Assembly: GCA_949432885.1 (NCBI GenBank)
Contig: CASQXY010000002.1
Location: forward strand, 1-64,000
DNA length: 64,000 bases
Direction: 5' to 3'
Origin: an uncultured bacterium
GTDB taxonomy: Bacteria; Bacillota; Clostridia; Christensenellales; CAG-917
The notes beneath the pieces were generated by a model. That model searched no databases, was not told the DNA's origin, and worked only from the letters and a program-made list of their open reading frames with translations. The position numbers were made by a program, and so were the translations under genes. Of the stretch, positions 1-8,086 are shown piece by piece (within the stretch, counting starts at the first letter, position 1; every line of letters begins with the position of its first letter).

Positions 1-14
1 TAAAAAGATAAATT

Positions 15-229
15 ATGAATGCTTGCGAATTAAATGAACTGATAAAAAATATAGTAGGCTCACGATTAACAAAAATCAGATTTTAATTCAAAACAGCTAT
101 TCACATTATGATGAAGAATGGGAGCAATATAGATTTTTCGAGATCGCAACGGAAAGCGAAAAGGAAATTCGGGAGAATTTAACTCCGCACTATGTAGTTT
201 TCAGTAAGCATATAGAAATCCAAAGTTAA
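15..229 (+). pseudogene. Short frameshifted gene remnant
   Basis: An ATG at 15 opens a frame that stops at 84-86 after 23 codons. A second frame, shifted by one base, is open from just before that point and runs to a TAA at 227-229, encoding an acidic, aromatic-rich stretch ending HYVVFSKHIEIQS. Read together with one frameshift near 76-84 they would give one protein of about 70 residues. The second frame has no start codon of its own. I do not recognise the family. It could also be unrelated noise at the window edge. A sequencing error is possible and would restore a small intact gene. Confidence 0.35.
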
Positions 230-258
230 GAAGTGAATTTTAGCGCTTTGCTGCGCTT

Positions 259-2391
259 TTATTTTTTGGGAAACAATCCGAAATAGCACTGCGAGAGGCG
301 TGTTCTGCGGATATCATATTCCCGTCCCTCTCGGGCGTACGTCATGCCCTCCTTGTAGGCGCACTTGCTGCATTCGCACCCGTACACAGTCTTGTATGGA
401 CAGTGCGCAAGCGTCATAAGCGGAAGCTCCTCTCCGATTACATTCTGCCTCCGTCCAAGCTCAACGGACGGCAAAACTTCCGCAGCTCCCAAACCTTTGA
501 GCACTTCGACGGTATAGCCGTTGAGCGAGTTGTGACCCGCGCCTGCAATCACCCTATATCCTTCGTCGGCAAACGCCAAGCCATAGATATTTTCGCTTAC
601 GAGCGCGCGTATACGCGGCATATCCGCAAGCAGTTTTCTTATAACTTTTATATCCTTTCCGTTTGCAATCACAGGCAGCTGCAACGCGATATCCTCCGCC
701 CGCAAGCCGCATTCTTCTAGCATATGTTTTACGCGTTCCGAAGTATACTCCGACGGGCATAAAACGTTAAGAATATCTCTATTTCGGACTTTTATATCGC
801 AGATTTGACGTATAAACTGCATTTTAGGATAATCAAAGCCGTTTTTTGCGCCTTTTGAAAATCGACCGTACGCGTCATAATCCACATTCGCCGCGCCCAT
901 TTCCCTATACGCGATAAGTTTACTTTTCAGTTCTTCGAGCGCCTGCCGTCTCAACGCGTTGACAACGGATTTCGGCACAAACGCGCAATCCGTGACGACG
1001 TCGCAATTCCCTATATAAAAGCCGCTGTCTGCCGTCTTGCTTGCTTGCGTCCTCAACTCCTCCGCACCTGTCGGAGAGGTCTTCGCGCTCTCGCAAACGC
1101 CGCCGTATGCTATTGCCGAAAGCACGGCGTTATCCGCCTTACACGTCGCTTGAATTGCAAGCGGCCTGCCGGCGACGGCTTCGACCTTTATATCCGCGCA
1201 AACGCGCATCTCGATGTTTCCCTTATCTCCCGCTTTTGAAATCAACCTGACTGTCCAGCCTGCTTTCAATGGCTTTTTCGTCACAAAGCAATATAGATTT
1301 TCACCGCAGGGTTTTATATCGTTCAGCCCTACGCTCGCCGCCTCTTTTCCGTCCTGTGAAAAAAATTTCAGTCCGTCCCCCGATTCGAGCGAACATCCGG
1401 AAAAGAGCGTCACTCTGTACAAATCCGTCTTAAATGGCTTTACTTCCTTTATCTCTCCGACCGCGAGTCCCGTATGGTTGTTGTACGCGCTGTCCACGAC
1501 GGACGGCGCTCCGCCGTCGAGATATCCTCTCGTCAGATAATTATCTCCGCGGCTGTACGCGATTTTCAGCGAGTTTACGTCGTCGGCGCTCAGCGCGGTT
1601 TTCCCAATGTAAATCCCGTCAAGCAATCTGCGATATATCCCGACCGCCGCCTGAACGTAATCCGCTCTGCGCATTCGCCCCTCTATCTTGAACGACGTTA
1701 CGCCCGCCTTAGCAAGCTCGCCGAGACTGTCCGCAAGACACATATCCCTTGCGCTCAGCAGATAGCCGCCCTTTGTATCGCCGCCGAGCTTTGCTACGTA
1801 GGGAAGCCTGCAAAGCTGTTTGCAAAGCCCTCTGTTTCCGCTCGCGCCGCACTCCTGCGCGCTCAGATAGCAATTGCCGCTGAACGCAATGCAAAGCGCG
1901 CCCTGCACGAAGTATTCCAGCTCCAAGTCGGTGTGCTTTTTGATTTCCCGAATATCCTCGAGCTTTGTTTCGCGCGAGAGCACGACGCGCTTAAACCCGA
2001 GCCTCTCGGCTTGCCTCGCGCCGTACAGATTGTGTACGCCAAGCTGCGTGCTCGCGTGCAAGGTTACGTTCGGGAACGCCGCTTTAAGGCAAGCCGCCGC
2101 CCCCAAATCCTGCACGATAAACGCGTCCGCCTTTGCCTCGGCCGCCGCTTTTGCAAGCCCCGAGAACTTCGGCATTTCCTCGTCCTTTATGAGAGTGTTG
2201 AAAGTAATATAAACCTTAACGCCGAAAAAGTGCGCCCTTTCCACGTATGAGCGCAGGTTGTCCGCAGAAAAGTTCTGCGCCTTTCTGCGCGCGTTGAAAT
2301 CGGATAAGCCGAGGTATATCGCGTCCGCTCCGCCGCTCAACGCGGCTTCAAAGCTTGCGATATCGCCTGCGGGAGCCAAAAGTTCCACCAT
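259..2391 (-). CDS. U32 peptidase-family protein (RlhA-like RNA hydroxylase type)
   Basis: The 710-residue product starts MVELLAPAGD, the usual N-terminus of U32 proteins, and carries the family signature EYFVQGALC...SGNC followed by GNRGLCKQLC and FKIEGRMR. A Cys cluster near the C-terminus (CECSKCAYKEG) is also present. Long U32 proteins with a middle DUF3656-like region include RlhA, which hydroxylates a 23S rRNA cytidine, and related proteins that modify tRNA. The older label is collagenase-like protease. The exact substrate here is unknown. The frame is open upstream to 2448, but the start at 2391 is supported by homology and by a promoter whose -10 box ends 6 bases before this ATG (see 2398-2426). 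There is no Shine-Dalgarno site, so the mRNA is probably leaderless. It is transcribed divergently from the GtrA-like gene. Confidence 0.88.
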   Translation of the reverse strand: MVELLAPAGDIASFEAALSGGADAIYLGLSDFNARRKAQNFSADNLRSYVERAHFFGVKVYITFNTLIKDEEMPKFSGLAKAAAEAKADAFIVQDLGAAACLKAAFPNVTLHASTQLGVHNLYGARQAERLGFKRVVLSRETKLEDIREIKKHTDLELEYFVQGALCIAFSGNCYLSAQECGASGNRGLCKQLCRLPYVAKLGGDTKGGYLLSARDMCLADSLGELAKAGVTSFKIEGRMRRADYVQAAVGIYRRLLDGIYIGKTALSADDVNSLKIAYSRGDNYLTRGYLDGGAPSVVDSAYNNHTGLAVGEIKEVKPFKTDLYRVTLFSGCSLESGDGLKFFSQDGKEAASVGLNDIKPCGENLYCFVTKKPLKAGWTVRLISKAGDKGNIEMRVCADIKVEAVAGRPLAIQATCKADNAVLSAIAYGGVCESAKTSPTGAEELRTQASKTADSGFYIGNCDVVTDCAFVPKSVVNALRRQALEELKSKLIAYREMGAANVDYDAYGRFSKGAKNGFDYPKMQFIRQICDIKVRNRDILNVLCPSEYTSERVKHMLEECGLRAEDIALQLPVIANGKDIKVIRKLLADMPRIRALVSENIYGLAFADEGYRVIAGAGHNSLNGYTVEVLKGLGAAEVLPSVELGRRQNVIGEELPLMTLAHCPYKTVYGCECSKCAYKEGMTYAREGREYDIRRTRLSQCYFGLFPKK

Positions 2392-2397
2392 AATTTC

Positions 2398-2426
2398 AGT
2401 ATAAACGCAGGCAAATAAAAAGTAAA
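2398..2426 (-). promoter_or_regulatory. Promoter of the U32 gene, predicted leaderless
   Basis: On the minus strand TTTACT (2421-2426), a 17-base spacer and TATACT (2398-2403) are followed by only 6 bases before the ATG at 2391. Transcription would start at or next to the A of the start codon. Confidence 0.6.
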
Positions 2427-2441
2427 CGAAAAACAGCCGCC

Positions 2442-2470
2442 TTGACAACGTAATTAGGAATATTTATAAT
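2442..2470 (+). promoter_or_regulatory. Sigma-A promoter of the GtrA-like gene
   Basis: TTGACA (2442-2447), 17 bases, TATAAT (2465-2470) is a perfect vegetative consensus. It leaves a short leader of about 24 bases carrying the ribosome binding site. Confidence 0.8.
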
Positions 2471-2500
2471 ATCTTTATATCTATAATATAGGAGAAAATT

Positions 2501-3397
2501 ATGACGGAAGAAAAAGAGACTGCGCTCGTGACGGAGACCGCCTCTGCGGAAGAAAACGCGGATATCGCCGCTTCTGCCGAGGTTCCCGAGCAGGAGGAAC
2601 AAGCACGGGAGAATATCGGAGCGGATATACAGCCGTCCGATACCGAGCAATCGGAGGGAAACGACGGCTCGCTTCAATCGGATACGGTCGATTCGACGGA
2701 GGAAGCGCAACAGAACGACGGCAAGAAAAAAATCAAGCTGCCCGCATTTTTACAGAAATTCATTGCCTATCTCAAAGCGCACGAGGACGTCAGACAGATG
2801 GTCTACTTCTTCCTGTTCAGTATGATTTGCGGCGCGTCACAGCTTATCGTGACGTACGCGCTGTCGGCGGGGCTCAAGCTCGAACCGCATCTCGGCAGTA
2901 CGGGACTCGACTGGTTTGTCTTCCACTTCGCAACGCAGGCGGAATTTATCGGCTTTTTGGTCGGCTCCGTCGTGGGACAGGTGCTCACCTTTGTGCTCAA
3001 CCGCAAAAAGACCTTCAACGTGCCCGACTACGTCGCCCTGCGCGCGGTGATGTACGCGATTATGGCGGTGCTTATCATAATTATGCAGACCGCGCTCGGC
3101 GGAGTCGTCACCAAAGCGTGCTGGAACGCCAAGCCCGACGCGAACGGATTCCTCGACCTTTTGTTCAACCTTACGGGACAGGCGGTCGGTGGCATATCGG
3201 CGCTGATTGTAAACTTCCTCGGCAACAAGTTTTTCGTCATGCGCGACTGGGGCAAAAAGAAGAGAGAAGCGGCAGAGAGAGCCGCGCAGGCAAACGGCGA
3301 AGCGGCAACGGAAATTACCTCCGAAAACAGAGTCGCAACCGAATGCGAACAAGCATCTTACGAACAGCTTGCCGCGACGGACGACGTAAGCGAATAA
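2501..3397 (+). CDS. GtrA-like membrane protein with long acidic N-terminal extension
   Basis: The product is 298 residues. The first 75 or so are very acidic and low-complexity (Glu, Asp, Ala, Ser), with no membrane segment. A membrane domain of about four helices follows from roughly residue 100 to 250. It contains the paired motifs NRKKTFNVPDY and NFLGNKFFVMRDW, which match the Asn-Arg-aromatic pattern repeated in the GtrA family (PF04138), proteins linked to flipping or transfer of lipid-linked sugars. The tail is again charged. The start is fixed by AGGAG 8 bases upstream. The gene stands alone between its own promoter and a terminator at 3427. The acidic extension is unusual for the family and its role is unknown. 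Confidence 0.72.
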   Translation: MTEEKETALVTETASAEENADIAASAEVPEQEEQARENIGADIQPSDTEQSEGNDGSLQSDTVDSTEEAQQNDGKKKIKLPAFLQKFIAYLKAHEDVRQMVYFFLFSMICGASQLIVTYALSAGLKLEPHLGSTGLDWFVFHFATQAEFIGFLVGSVVGQVLTFVLNRKKTFNVPDYVALRAVMYAIMAVLIIIMQTALGGVVTKACWNAKPDANGFLDLLFNLTGQAVGGISALIVNFLGNKFFVMRDWGKKKREAAERAAQANGEAATEITSENRVATECEQASYEQLAATDDVSE

Positions 3398-3426
3398 GCC
3401 CGAAAATAAACTTTTCGACAGCAACG

Positions 3427-3455
3427 AAAGACGCGCCTCGGCGCGTCTTTTATTT
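3427..3455 (+). terminator. Intrinsic terminator after the GtrA-like gene
   Basis: A perfect 10-bp stem (3427-3436 with 3441-3450) closes a 4-base loop and runs into TTTTATTT. The AAAG on the 5' side would also let it act in the opposite direction. Confidence 0.85.
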
Positions 3456-3544
3456 AGAATATCGGTTTTTGAAAATCCGCTCGGTTACATTGCGGAAAAC
3501 GCAAATTTTACGTTTATGTCAAAAATTGGCAAAATTTTACATAA

Positions 3545-3592
3545 CCACAATATATTGTGTTTCGCAAAAATGTTTCACACTTTATTTTGCGA
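3545..3592 (+). promoter_or_regulatory. Tandem NrdR boxes upstream of nrdD
   Basis: 3545-3560 matches the NrdR consensus palindrome ACACAATATATTGTGT at 15 of 16 positions. A weaker copy at 3577-3592 matches about 12 of 16. The gap between them is 16 bases, the spacing known for NrdR box pairs, which puts them on the same face of the helix. They sit directly upstream of the -35 box of nrdD, so NrdR would repress nrdD when dATP is plentiful. Confidence 0.85.
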
Positions 3593-3599
3593 TTTTCGG

Positions 3600-3627
3600 T
3601 TGACTTATTCTGTGTGCTTGCTATAAT
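3600..3627 (+). promoter_or_regulatory. nrdD promoter
   Basis: TTGACT (3600-3605), 16 bases, TATAAT (3622-3627). It lies 7 bases downstream of the second NrdR box, with a leader of about 25 bases to the start codon. Confidence 0.75.
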
Positions 3628-3656
3628 GAGAAAGCAAATTTTCATAAAAGGAGTTC

Positions 3657-6041
3657 ATGAGTATGCTGAACGTAAAAAAGAGGGACGGGAGTATTGTCCC
3701 CTTTAATCTGAACAAAATCAAAATCGCAATCGAAAAGGCTTTCGCCGCCGTCGGCAAAAACTACACCGACGAAATTCTCGACCTGCTCGCGCTCCGCGTG
3801 ACCGCGCAGTTCAACGAGAAGATTAAGGACGACGTAATAAGCGTCGAGGATATGCAGGACGCCGTCGAGGTCGTGCTCATTCAGGCGAGCTACGTAGAGG
3901 TTGCGAAAGCATATATATTATATAGAAAACAGCATCAGAAACTGCGCGACATCAACAATACGATGCTTGACTATAAGAATACGGTCGACAACTATTTGAA
4001 AGTAAACGATTGGCGAGTAAAGGAGAATTCCACCGTGTCATACTCGGTCGGCGGACTTATCCTTTCCAACTCCGGCGCGGTCACGGCGAACTACTGGCTG
4101 AGCGAAATCTACGACGACGAAATCGCAAACGCGCACCGCGAGGCGCAGATTCACCTGCACGACCTCAGCATGCTTACGGGCTACTGCGCAGGCTGGTCGC
4201 TCAAACAGCTCATTCAGGAAGGACTGGGCGGAATCCCCGGCAAGATTACTTCCTCTCCCGCATCCCACCTCTCCACTCTCTGCAACCAGATGGTCAACTT
4301 CCTCGGAATTATGCAGAACGAATGGGCGGGCGCGCAGGCGTTCTCATCCTTCGACACCTATCTCGCTCCCTTTGTCAAGGTGGATCATCTCACCTACAAA
4401 GAGGTCAAGCAATGCATACAGTCCTTCATCTACGGCGTAAACACACCCTCGCGCTGGGGTACGCAGGCTCCTTTCACCAATATCACCCTCGACTGGGTTG
4501 TCCCCAACGACCTCGCAGAGCTTCCCGCGCTCGTCGGCGGCAAGGAAATGGACTTCAAATATAAGGACTGCGCCGAGGAGATGAGGATGGTCAACAAGGC
4601 GTTCATCGAGATTATGATAGAGGGCGACGCCAACGGCAGAGGCTTCCAGTATCCCATCCCGACGTACTCCATCACCAAGGACTTCGACTGGTCGGACACC
4701 GAGAACAACCGTCTGCTCTTCACGATGACTTCTAAGTACGGCACGCCCTACTTCTCCAACTATATCAACAGCGATATGGAGCCCAGCGACGTACGCAGTA
4801 TGTGCTGCCGTCTGCGCCTCGACCTCAGAGAGCTCCGCAAAAAGTCGGGCGGCTTCTTCGGAAGCGGCGAATCCACGGGTTCGGTCGGCGTTGTCACCAT
4901 AAATATTCCTCGTATCGCGTACGTAGCGACAACGGAAGAGGAATTCTTCAAGGAGCTCGAAAGGCTGATGAATATCGCCGCGCGCTCCCTCAAAATCAAG
5001 CGTAACGTCATAACCAAGCTCCTCGAAGAGGGACTCTATCCCTACACCAAGAGATACCTCGGCTCATTCAACAACCACTTCTCCACCATCGGTCTCGTGG
5101 GCATGAACGAGGCGTGCCTCAATGCGCGCTGGGTCGGTAAGGACCTTACCTCCAAGGAAGCGCAGGAATTTACCCAAAAAACACTCAACTTTATGCGTAA
5201 TAAGCTCAGCGATTATCAAGAGATGTACGGCGATTTGTACAACCTCGAAGCTACGCCCGCCGAGTCCACGTCATACAGACTCGCAAAGCACGACAGAGCC
5301 AAATATCCCAATATCATCTGCGCAAAGAGTATGGACAACGTTCCTTACTATACCAACAGTTCCCACCTGCCCGTAGGATTTACGGAGGATATCTTCTCCG
5401 CTCTCGACATTCAGGACGATTTGCAGACTCTCTACACATCGGGCACGGTCTTCCACGCATTCCTCGGTCAGAAGCTCGATAGCTGGCAGGCGGCGGCAAA
5501 TCTCGTCAGAAAGATTGCCGAAAACTACAAGCTGCCCTACTACACGCTGTCGCCCACGTATTCCATTTGCTCCGACCACGGCTACCTCGAAGGCGAGCAG
5601 TATACCTGCCCCATCTGCGGCAAGAAGACGGAGGTTTACAGCCGTATAACGGGCTACTACCGCCCCGTTCAGAACTGGAACGACGGTAAGATTGCGGAGT
5701 TTAAGGAGCGCAGAGTGTACGATATCGTAAATTCGCAGTACCGCGGCAAGCCCGTTGAAGAATTTGTATGCGCGCCCGAAACCAAATCCGCGGAAGTCGT
5801 AAAAACCGCGGGCGATATCCTCATCTTCACAACCAAGACCTGCCCGAATTGCAAAATGGCAAAGGCGATGCTTGACAAAGCCAACATCCCGTACGTGGTT
5901 ATCGACGCCGAGGACAACAAGGACCAGACCCTCTCATACGGCGTGAAAAAAGCCCCGACCCTGCTTGTGCCCAACGGCAGCGGCTACGACGCGTACGACA
6001 ACGCGAGCAAGATAAAGGGATATATTGAGAGTTTAAGATAG
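3657..6041 (+). CDS. nrdD: Anaerobic ribonucleoside-triphosphate reductase fused to a glutaredoxin-like domain
   Basis: Class III ribonucleotide reductase converts NTPs to dNTPs with a glycyl radical. The 794-residue protein begins with an ATP-cone (VKKRDGSIVPF), then the radical-enzyme barrel with the MCCR active-site segment (Cys383/384). Next come the zinc-site cysteines (638, 651 and 654, in SICSDHGY and TCPICGKK) and the glycyl-radical loop RITGYYRP with Gly666. The last 80 or so residues form a thioredoxin/glutaredoxin-like domain with a CPNC active site at 729-732 and a cis-proline motif KKAPTLLV. A fused redoxin suggests this subtype takes electrons from a thiol-redox chain rather than from formate. 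ATG 3657 lies only 3 bases from GGAG; ATG 3663 is spaced better and may be the real start. The activase nrdG is not in this window. A thioredoxin reductase follows. Confidence 0.96.
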   Translation: MSMLNVKKRDGSIVPFNLNKIKIAIEKAFAAVGKNYTDEILDLLALRVTAQFNEKIKDDVISVEDMQDAVEVVLIQASYVEVAKAYILYRKQHQKLRDINNTMLDYKNTVDNYLKVNDWRVKENSTVSYSVGGLILSNSGAVTANYWLSEIYDDEIANAHREAQIHLHDLSMLTGYCAGWSLKQLIQEGLGGIPGKITSSPASHLSTLCNQMVNFLGIMQNEWAGAQAFSSFDTYLAPFVKVDHLTYKEVKQCIQSFIYGVNTPSRWGTQAPFTNITLDWVVPNDLAELPALVGGKEMDFKYKDCAEEMRMVNKAFIEIMIEGDANGRGFQYPIPTYSITKDFDWSDTENNRLLFTMTSKYGTPYFSNYINSDMEPSDVRSMCCRLRLDLRELRKKSGGFFGSGESTGSVGVVTINIPRIAYVATTEEEFFKELERLMNIAARSLKIKRNVITKLLEEGLYPYTKRYLGSFNNHFSTIGLVGMNEACLNARWVGKDLTSKEAQEFTQKTLNFMRNKLSDYQEMYGDLYNLEATPAESTSYRLAKHDRAKYPNIICAKSMDNVPYYTNSSHLPVGFTEDIFSALDIQDDLQTLYTSGTVFHAFLGQKLDSWQAAANLVRKIAENYKLPYYTLSPTYSICSDHGYLEGEQYTCPICGKKTEVYSRITGYYRPVQNWNDGKIAEFKERRVYDIVNSQYRGKPVEEFVCAPETKSAEVVKTAGDILIFTTKTCPNCKMAKAMLDKANIPYVVIDAEDNKDQTLSYGVKKAPTLLVPNGSGYDAYDNASKIKGYIESLR

Positions 6042-6063
6042 TTGCGCCGAATGTCCGCCTTTT

Positions 6064-6097
6064 GCAAATCCCCATAAAACCATTTATGGGGATTTGC
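6064..6097 (+). terminator. Perfect 15-bp inverted repeat after nrdD
   Basis: 6064-6078 pairs perfectly with 6083-6097 around the loop ACCA. There is no uridine run, so termination is less certain than stem strength suggests. It could instead stabilise the nrdD mRNA or let some transcription reach trxB. Confidence 0.5.
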
Positions 6098-6305
6098 GCA
6101 GGACGCAAAATCGCGCGCTTATAATTTAGAAAGTTAAACACTGACATAGTTCCGTGCGCGACTTCTGCTTTGAGCGCAAACTCATATGGGCAAAAACTTA
6201 CCCCCACAAAACGGGGCGTTTTATAGGGACCCCGAGCGCGAAGTGAATTCACACTTTTTGCGAAAACAATATTTAGCTCGCTAAGCGAGCTGTTAAAGGA
6301 AAATT
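6098..6305 (+). other. Structured leader region upstream of trxB
   Basis: About 200 bases between nrdD and trxB hold a GGGGCGTTTTATAGGGACCCC segment, the palindrome GTGAATTCAC near 6246 and an 8-bp hairpin (6275-6282 with 6284-6291) ending just before the AAAGGA ribosome site of trxB. I found no consensus promoter. The last hairpin could influence translation of trxB. Confidence 0.3.
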
Positions 6306-7226
6306 ATGGATAAATTCGACATAATCGTTATAGGCGCAGGTCCCGCGGGAATGACCGCAGCGCTGAACTGTTTGCGCGCGGGCAAAAGCGTGCTGGTGCT
6401 GGAAGGCGAAACCTTCGGCGGACAGGCGGCACTATCCCCAAGAGTGGAAAACTTCCCCTCCTATCAACGCATAGAGGGCGCTGCGCTTATGGATAAGCTC
6501 TTTGAGCAGATTTCCGAATGGGGCGCGCAAATCGAATTGGAATGCGTAAGCAAAATCCAAAAAGAGGACAGTCTCTTTCACGTCACCACCGACTACAACG
6601 AGTATCTCGGCACTTCCGTCATATTGGCGACTGGAGTCAAGCCCCGCCACATAGGCGTGGAGCGCGAAGACGAGTTCCTCGGACACGGCGTAAGCTACTG
6701 CGCACTTTGCGACGGCGCGTTTTACGCGGGCGAGGAAGTCGCCGTCATCGGCGACGCAAACACCGCCCTGCAATATGCGCTGCTTCTTTCGGGCTACTGC
6801 AAGCACGTGCATATCTGCGCCATGTTTGACAGGCTGTTTGCCGACAAGGCTCTTTCCGATATGACGCTCGCGCGCGAAAACGTATCCGTGACATACAATG
6901 TCGCGCTCAAAAAGTTTTCGGGCGACGAGGAGATTGACGGGTTGATATTTGAAAATACCAAAACCAAAGAGGAACTGCGCGTAGACTGCAAGTGCGCGTT
7001 TATCTGCATAGGACAGCTTCCCAACAACAAAGCGTTTGCGAATATCGTAAATCTGGACGACGCGGGATATATTATCGCGGACGAAACCTGCACTACTTCA
7101 TGCGAGGGAATTTTCGTCGCAGGCGACTGCCGCACCAAAAAAATTCGCCAGCTCGTGACCGCCGCAAGCGACGGCGCAATCGCCGCATTTGCCGCATGCA
7201 GATACGTGGATTCGGCAAACGCGTAA
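6306..7226 (+). CDS. trxB: Thioredoxin reductase family flavoprotein lacking canonical NADPH motifs
   Basis: The 306-residue product has the FAD motif GAGPAGM near residue 11, the redox pair CALC in SYCALCDGAFY and the C-terminal FAD motif GIFVAGDCRTK...QLVTAASDGAIAA, so the thioredoxin-reductase fold is clear. In the pyridine-nucleotide domain the usual GGGDSA reads IGDANTA, and the HRRxxxR motif that holds the NADPH phosphate reads CAMFDRLFAD. Loss of these two motifs is the mark of ferredoxin-dependent flavin thioredoxin reductases (FFTR) described in Clostridium, which accept electrons from ferredoxin. It probably recharges the glutaredoxin-like domain of the upstream NrdD as well as free thioredoxin. 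The start is set by AAAGGA 7 bases upstream. Confidence 0.9.
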   Translation: MDKFDIIVIGAGPAGMTAALNCLRAGKSVLVLEGETFGGQAALSPRVENFPSYQRIEGAALMDKLFEQISEWGAQIELECVSKIQKEDSLFHVTTDYNEYLGTSVILATGVKPRHIGVEREDEFLGHGVSYCALCDGAFYAGEEVAVIGDANTALQYALLLSGYCKHVHICAMFDRLFADKALSDMTLARENVSVTYNVALKKFSGDEEIDGLIFENTKTKEELRVDCKCAFICIGQLPNNKAFANIVNLDDAGYIIADETCTTSCEGIFVAGDCRTKKIRQLVTAASDGAIAAFAACRYVDSANA

Positions 7227-7253
7227 GCGACATAAAAATTTGCACAAAAGACA

Positions 7254-7288
7254 AAAAGGAATGTTTATAATAGCATTCCTTTTATTTT
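7254..7288. terminator. Bidirectional terminator between trxB and the DUF421 gene
   Basis: A 10-bp stem (7254-7263 with 7274-7283) is flanked by A-rich sequence on the left and TTTTATTTT on the right, so it can serve both convergent genes. Confidence 0.8.
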
Positions 7289-7311
7289 AACTGTCGATTT
7301 GGACAAATAAT

Positions 7312-8019
7312 TTAGTTTTCCTGTATCTTGTAATGAACGTTGAATCGGTCAGTCTGCTCGTCATAGGTGGCGAGGATTATGTTTCTCATATCCTCCTCCC
7401 GTGCGATTTTCAGCCTGTCGAAAAGCCAATCTTCCGTCTTTTCCACCTCGGTCAGTCCCGACTTGGAAATGATTCCGTCAACCACAAGGATGTTGGTCAG
7501 CGAAGCCTGTTTGACCGCTTCTCTGTTTATATCTTCGAGCACTACGGGCTTCTGATTGCCCTTGGGAAGAACGGACAGCTCGCCGCTGGGCTCGAATATC
7601 GCATACGCCACGTCGTTTATATCGAAATAGTTTTTCTCTCTCAGCATGGACAGCAAATCGTTGACGTCGATTTTGCACTTTTTCAGTTCCTCGTAGCGAA
7701 TCTTGCCCTCATATATAAGCGTAGTCGGCTTGCCTTTGAGAATGCGTTTGAGGAAAGAATTTTTGCGTCCGATGATAGCGATGAGAAGCGCAAGCAAGAA
7801 GAATATCGACATCGATATCAGATAATAGTAAAAGGGAGTTTCCGTGTCGGTCGCCATTTCCGCGGCAATCGAGCCGAGAGAAATTCCCACCGCGTAATCT
7901 ATAAACTCCAACTGAGCTATCTGTTTTTTACCCAGAATTTTCGAGATGATAAACAGATATGAAAACGATACGACCGCATTAATCAATACCCAAAATATAG
8001 GTCTTATTCCGAACAGCAT
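7312..8019 (-). CDS. YetF/DUF421 family membrane protein
   Basis: The product has 235 residues with two to three membrane helices at the N-terminus (about residues 8-28, 36-52 and 64-84). A cytoplasmic alpha/beta domain follows, containing the family block RYEELKKCKIDVNDLLSMLREK and the later segment EPSGELSVLPKG. This is the DUF421 (YetF, YcaP) architecture, present in several copies in Bacillus and linked to the spore or cell envelope; its biochemical role is unsettled. The start is supported by AAGGAGG 5 bases before the ATG. It is a single gene that converges on trxB. Confidence 0.85.
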   Translation of the reverse strand: MLFGIRPIFWVLINAVVSFSYLFIISKILGKKQIAQLEFIDYAVGISLGSIAAEMATDTETPFYYYLISMSIFFLLALLIAIIGRKNSFLKRILKGKPTTLIYEGKIRYEELKKCKIDVNDLLSMLREKNYFDINDVAYAIFEPSGELSVLPKGNQKPVVLEDINREAVKQASLTNILVVDGIISKSGLTEVEKTEDWLFDRLKIAREEDMRNIILATYDEQTDRFNVHYKIQEN

Positions 8020-8086
8020 ATTGCCTCCTTTATTTCGTAAGACCTATAAATTTTTGTCACAATACGGGGAATTATACCTCTCTGAA

